Positions 60,861 through 60,937 of a DNA stretch of 60,937 nt are shown piece by piece (positions within the stretch are counted from its first letter, which is position 1; each line of letters starts with the position of its first letter). The notes below the pieces were generated by a model. That model saw only the letters and a program-made list of their open reading frames with translations, was not told the origin of the DNA and searched no databases. A program made the translations under genes and the position numbers. The stretch is from NCBI RefSeq assembly GCF_000368925.1, contig NZ_KB849756.1:1464551-1525487 (forward strand). Reading direction: 5' to 3'. This DNA is from Acinetobacter bereziniae LMG 1003 = CIP 70.12. Lineage in GTDB: Bacteria; Pseudomonadota; Gammaproteobacteria; Pseudomonadales; Moraxellaceae.

Positions 60861-60937
60861 TGGCGCAGCGGACGGGACTCGAACCCGCGACCCTCGGCGT
60901 GACAGGCCGATATTCTAACCAACTGAACTACCGCTGC
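60861..60937 (-). tRNA. tRNA-Asp(GTC)
   Basis: 77 nt including encoded CCA (60861-60863). The 5' end coincides with the last base of the window. Acceptor pairs GCAGCGG with CCGCTGC, discriminator G, D loop TTGGTTAGAA, anticodon loop CTGTCAC with anticodon GTC, TPsiC GGTTCGAGTCCC. Confidence 0.96.

Overview
The window looks like chromosomal DNA of an Acinetobacter species (Moraxellaceae, Gammaproteobacteria). It is AT-rich, and it carries the filA-filF gene set (names known to me only from Acinetobacter), the block hpf / ibaG-murA-hisG next to rpoN, many short AT-rich intergenic regions and standard gammaproteobacterial tRNAs. The species cannot be decided from sequence alone. There is no prophage, CRISPR array or complete insertion sequence. 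One 273-bp MITE-like element is present.

Layout, left to right. 1-1.7 kb: 3'-truncated copper oxidase copA and a Cys/His-rich companion. 2-12.5 kb: mostly minus-strand housekeeping genes (rpe, an M48 protease with a DUF898 membrane partner, fghA, a legumain-like C13 peptidase, overlapping uppP-rsmJ, tsaB, a gamma carbonic anhydrase and two Nudix hydrolases). 12.6-20.8 kb: the six-gene fil cluster, an apparently envelope-spanning export or surface-structure system. 21-30.5 kb: pabB, then the hisC, hisD, DUF4272, hisG, murA, ibaG, hpf and rpoN genes, all minus strand. 31-34.3 kb: the glutamate/aspartate ABC transporter gltIJKL, which starts from a good sigma-54 promoter directly divergent from rpoN. 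34.3-37.1 kb: MITE-like element, a CsgG/DUF4810/DUF799 lipoprotein operon and a LysE exporter. 37.5-42.3 kb: oleate hydratase, a small lipoprotein, two paralogous secreted proteins around a methyltransferase, and an M15-like lipoprotein. 42.5-46 kb: TetR-MFS-HlyD efflux operon with a palindromic operator. 46-51.9 kb: PLP enzyme, BaiN-like flavoprotein, mechanosensitive channel, and three very small genes. 51.9-60.9 kb: a candidate small RNA, Bcr/CflA transporter, YccS, YcxB-like protein, a Fur-box-linked PepSY/flavodoxin reductase, YdcF, a DUF2750 protein, tRNA-Val and tRNA-Asp.

Most interesting non-coding structure: (i) five DnaA-box-like 9-mers on an exact 12-bp period downstream of rpe; (ii) two 76-bp tandem units with inverted GTTTATC/GATAAAC half-sites upstream of filA; (iii) an isolated, structured RNA candidate with a strong terminator near 52.0 kb; (iv) the 273-bp terminal-inverted-repeat element whose end supplies the stop codon of a neighbouring gene; (v) a consensus CRP/Vfr palindrome upstream of the sigma-54 promoter of gltI. 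Four genes shorter than 60 codons (39183-39362, 48231-48383, 48535-48699, 50654-50797) have convincing ribosome binding sites.

Limits: all calls rest on reading motifs and recalled family features. No alignment, profile search, folding energy or expression data was available.
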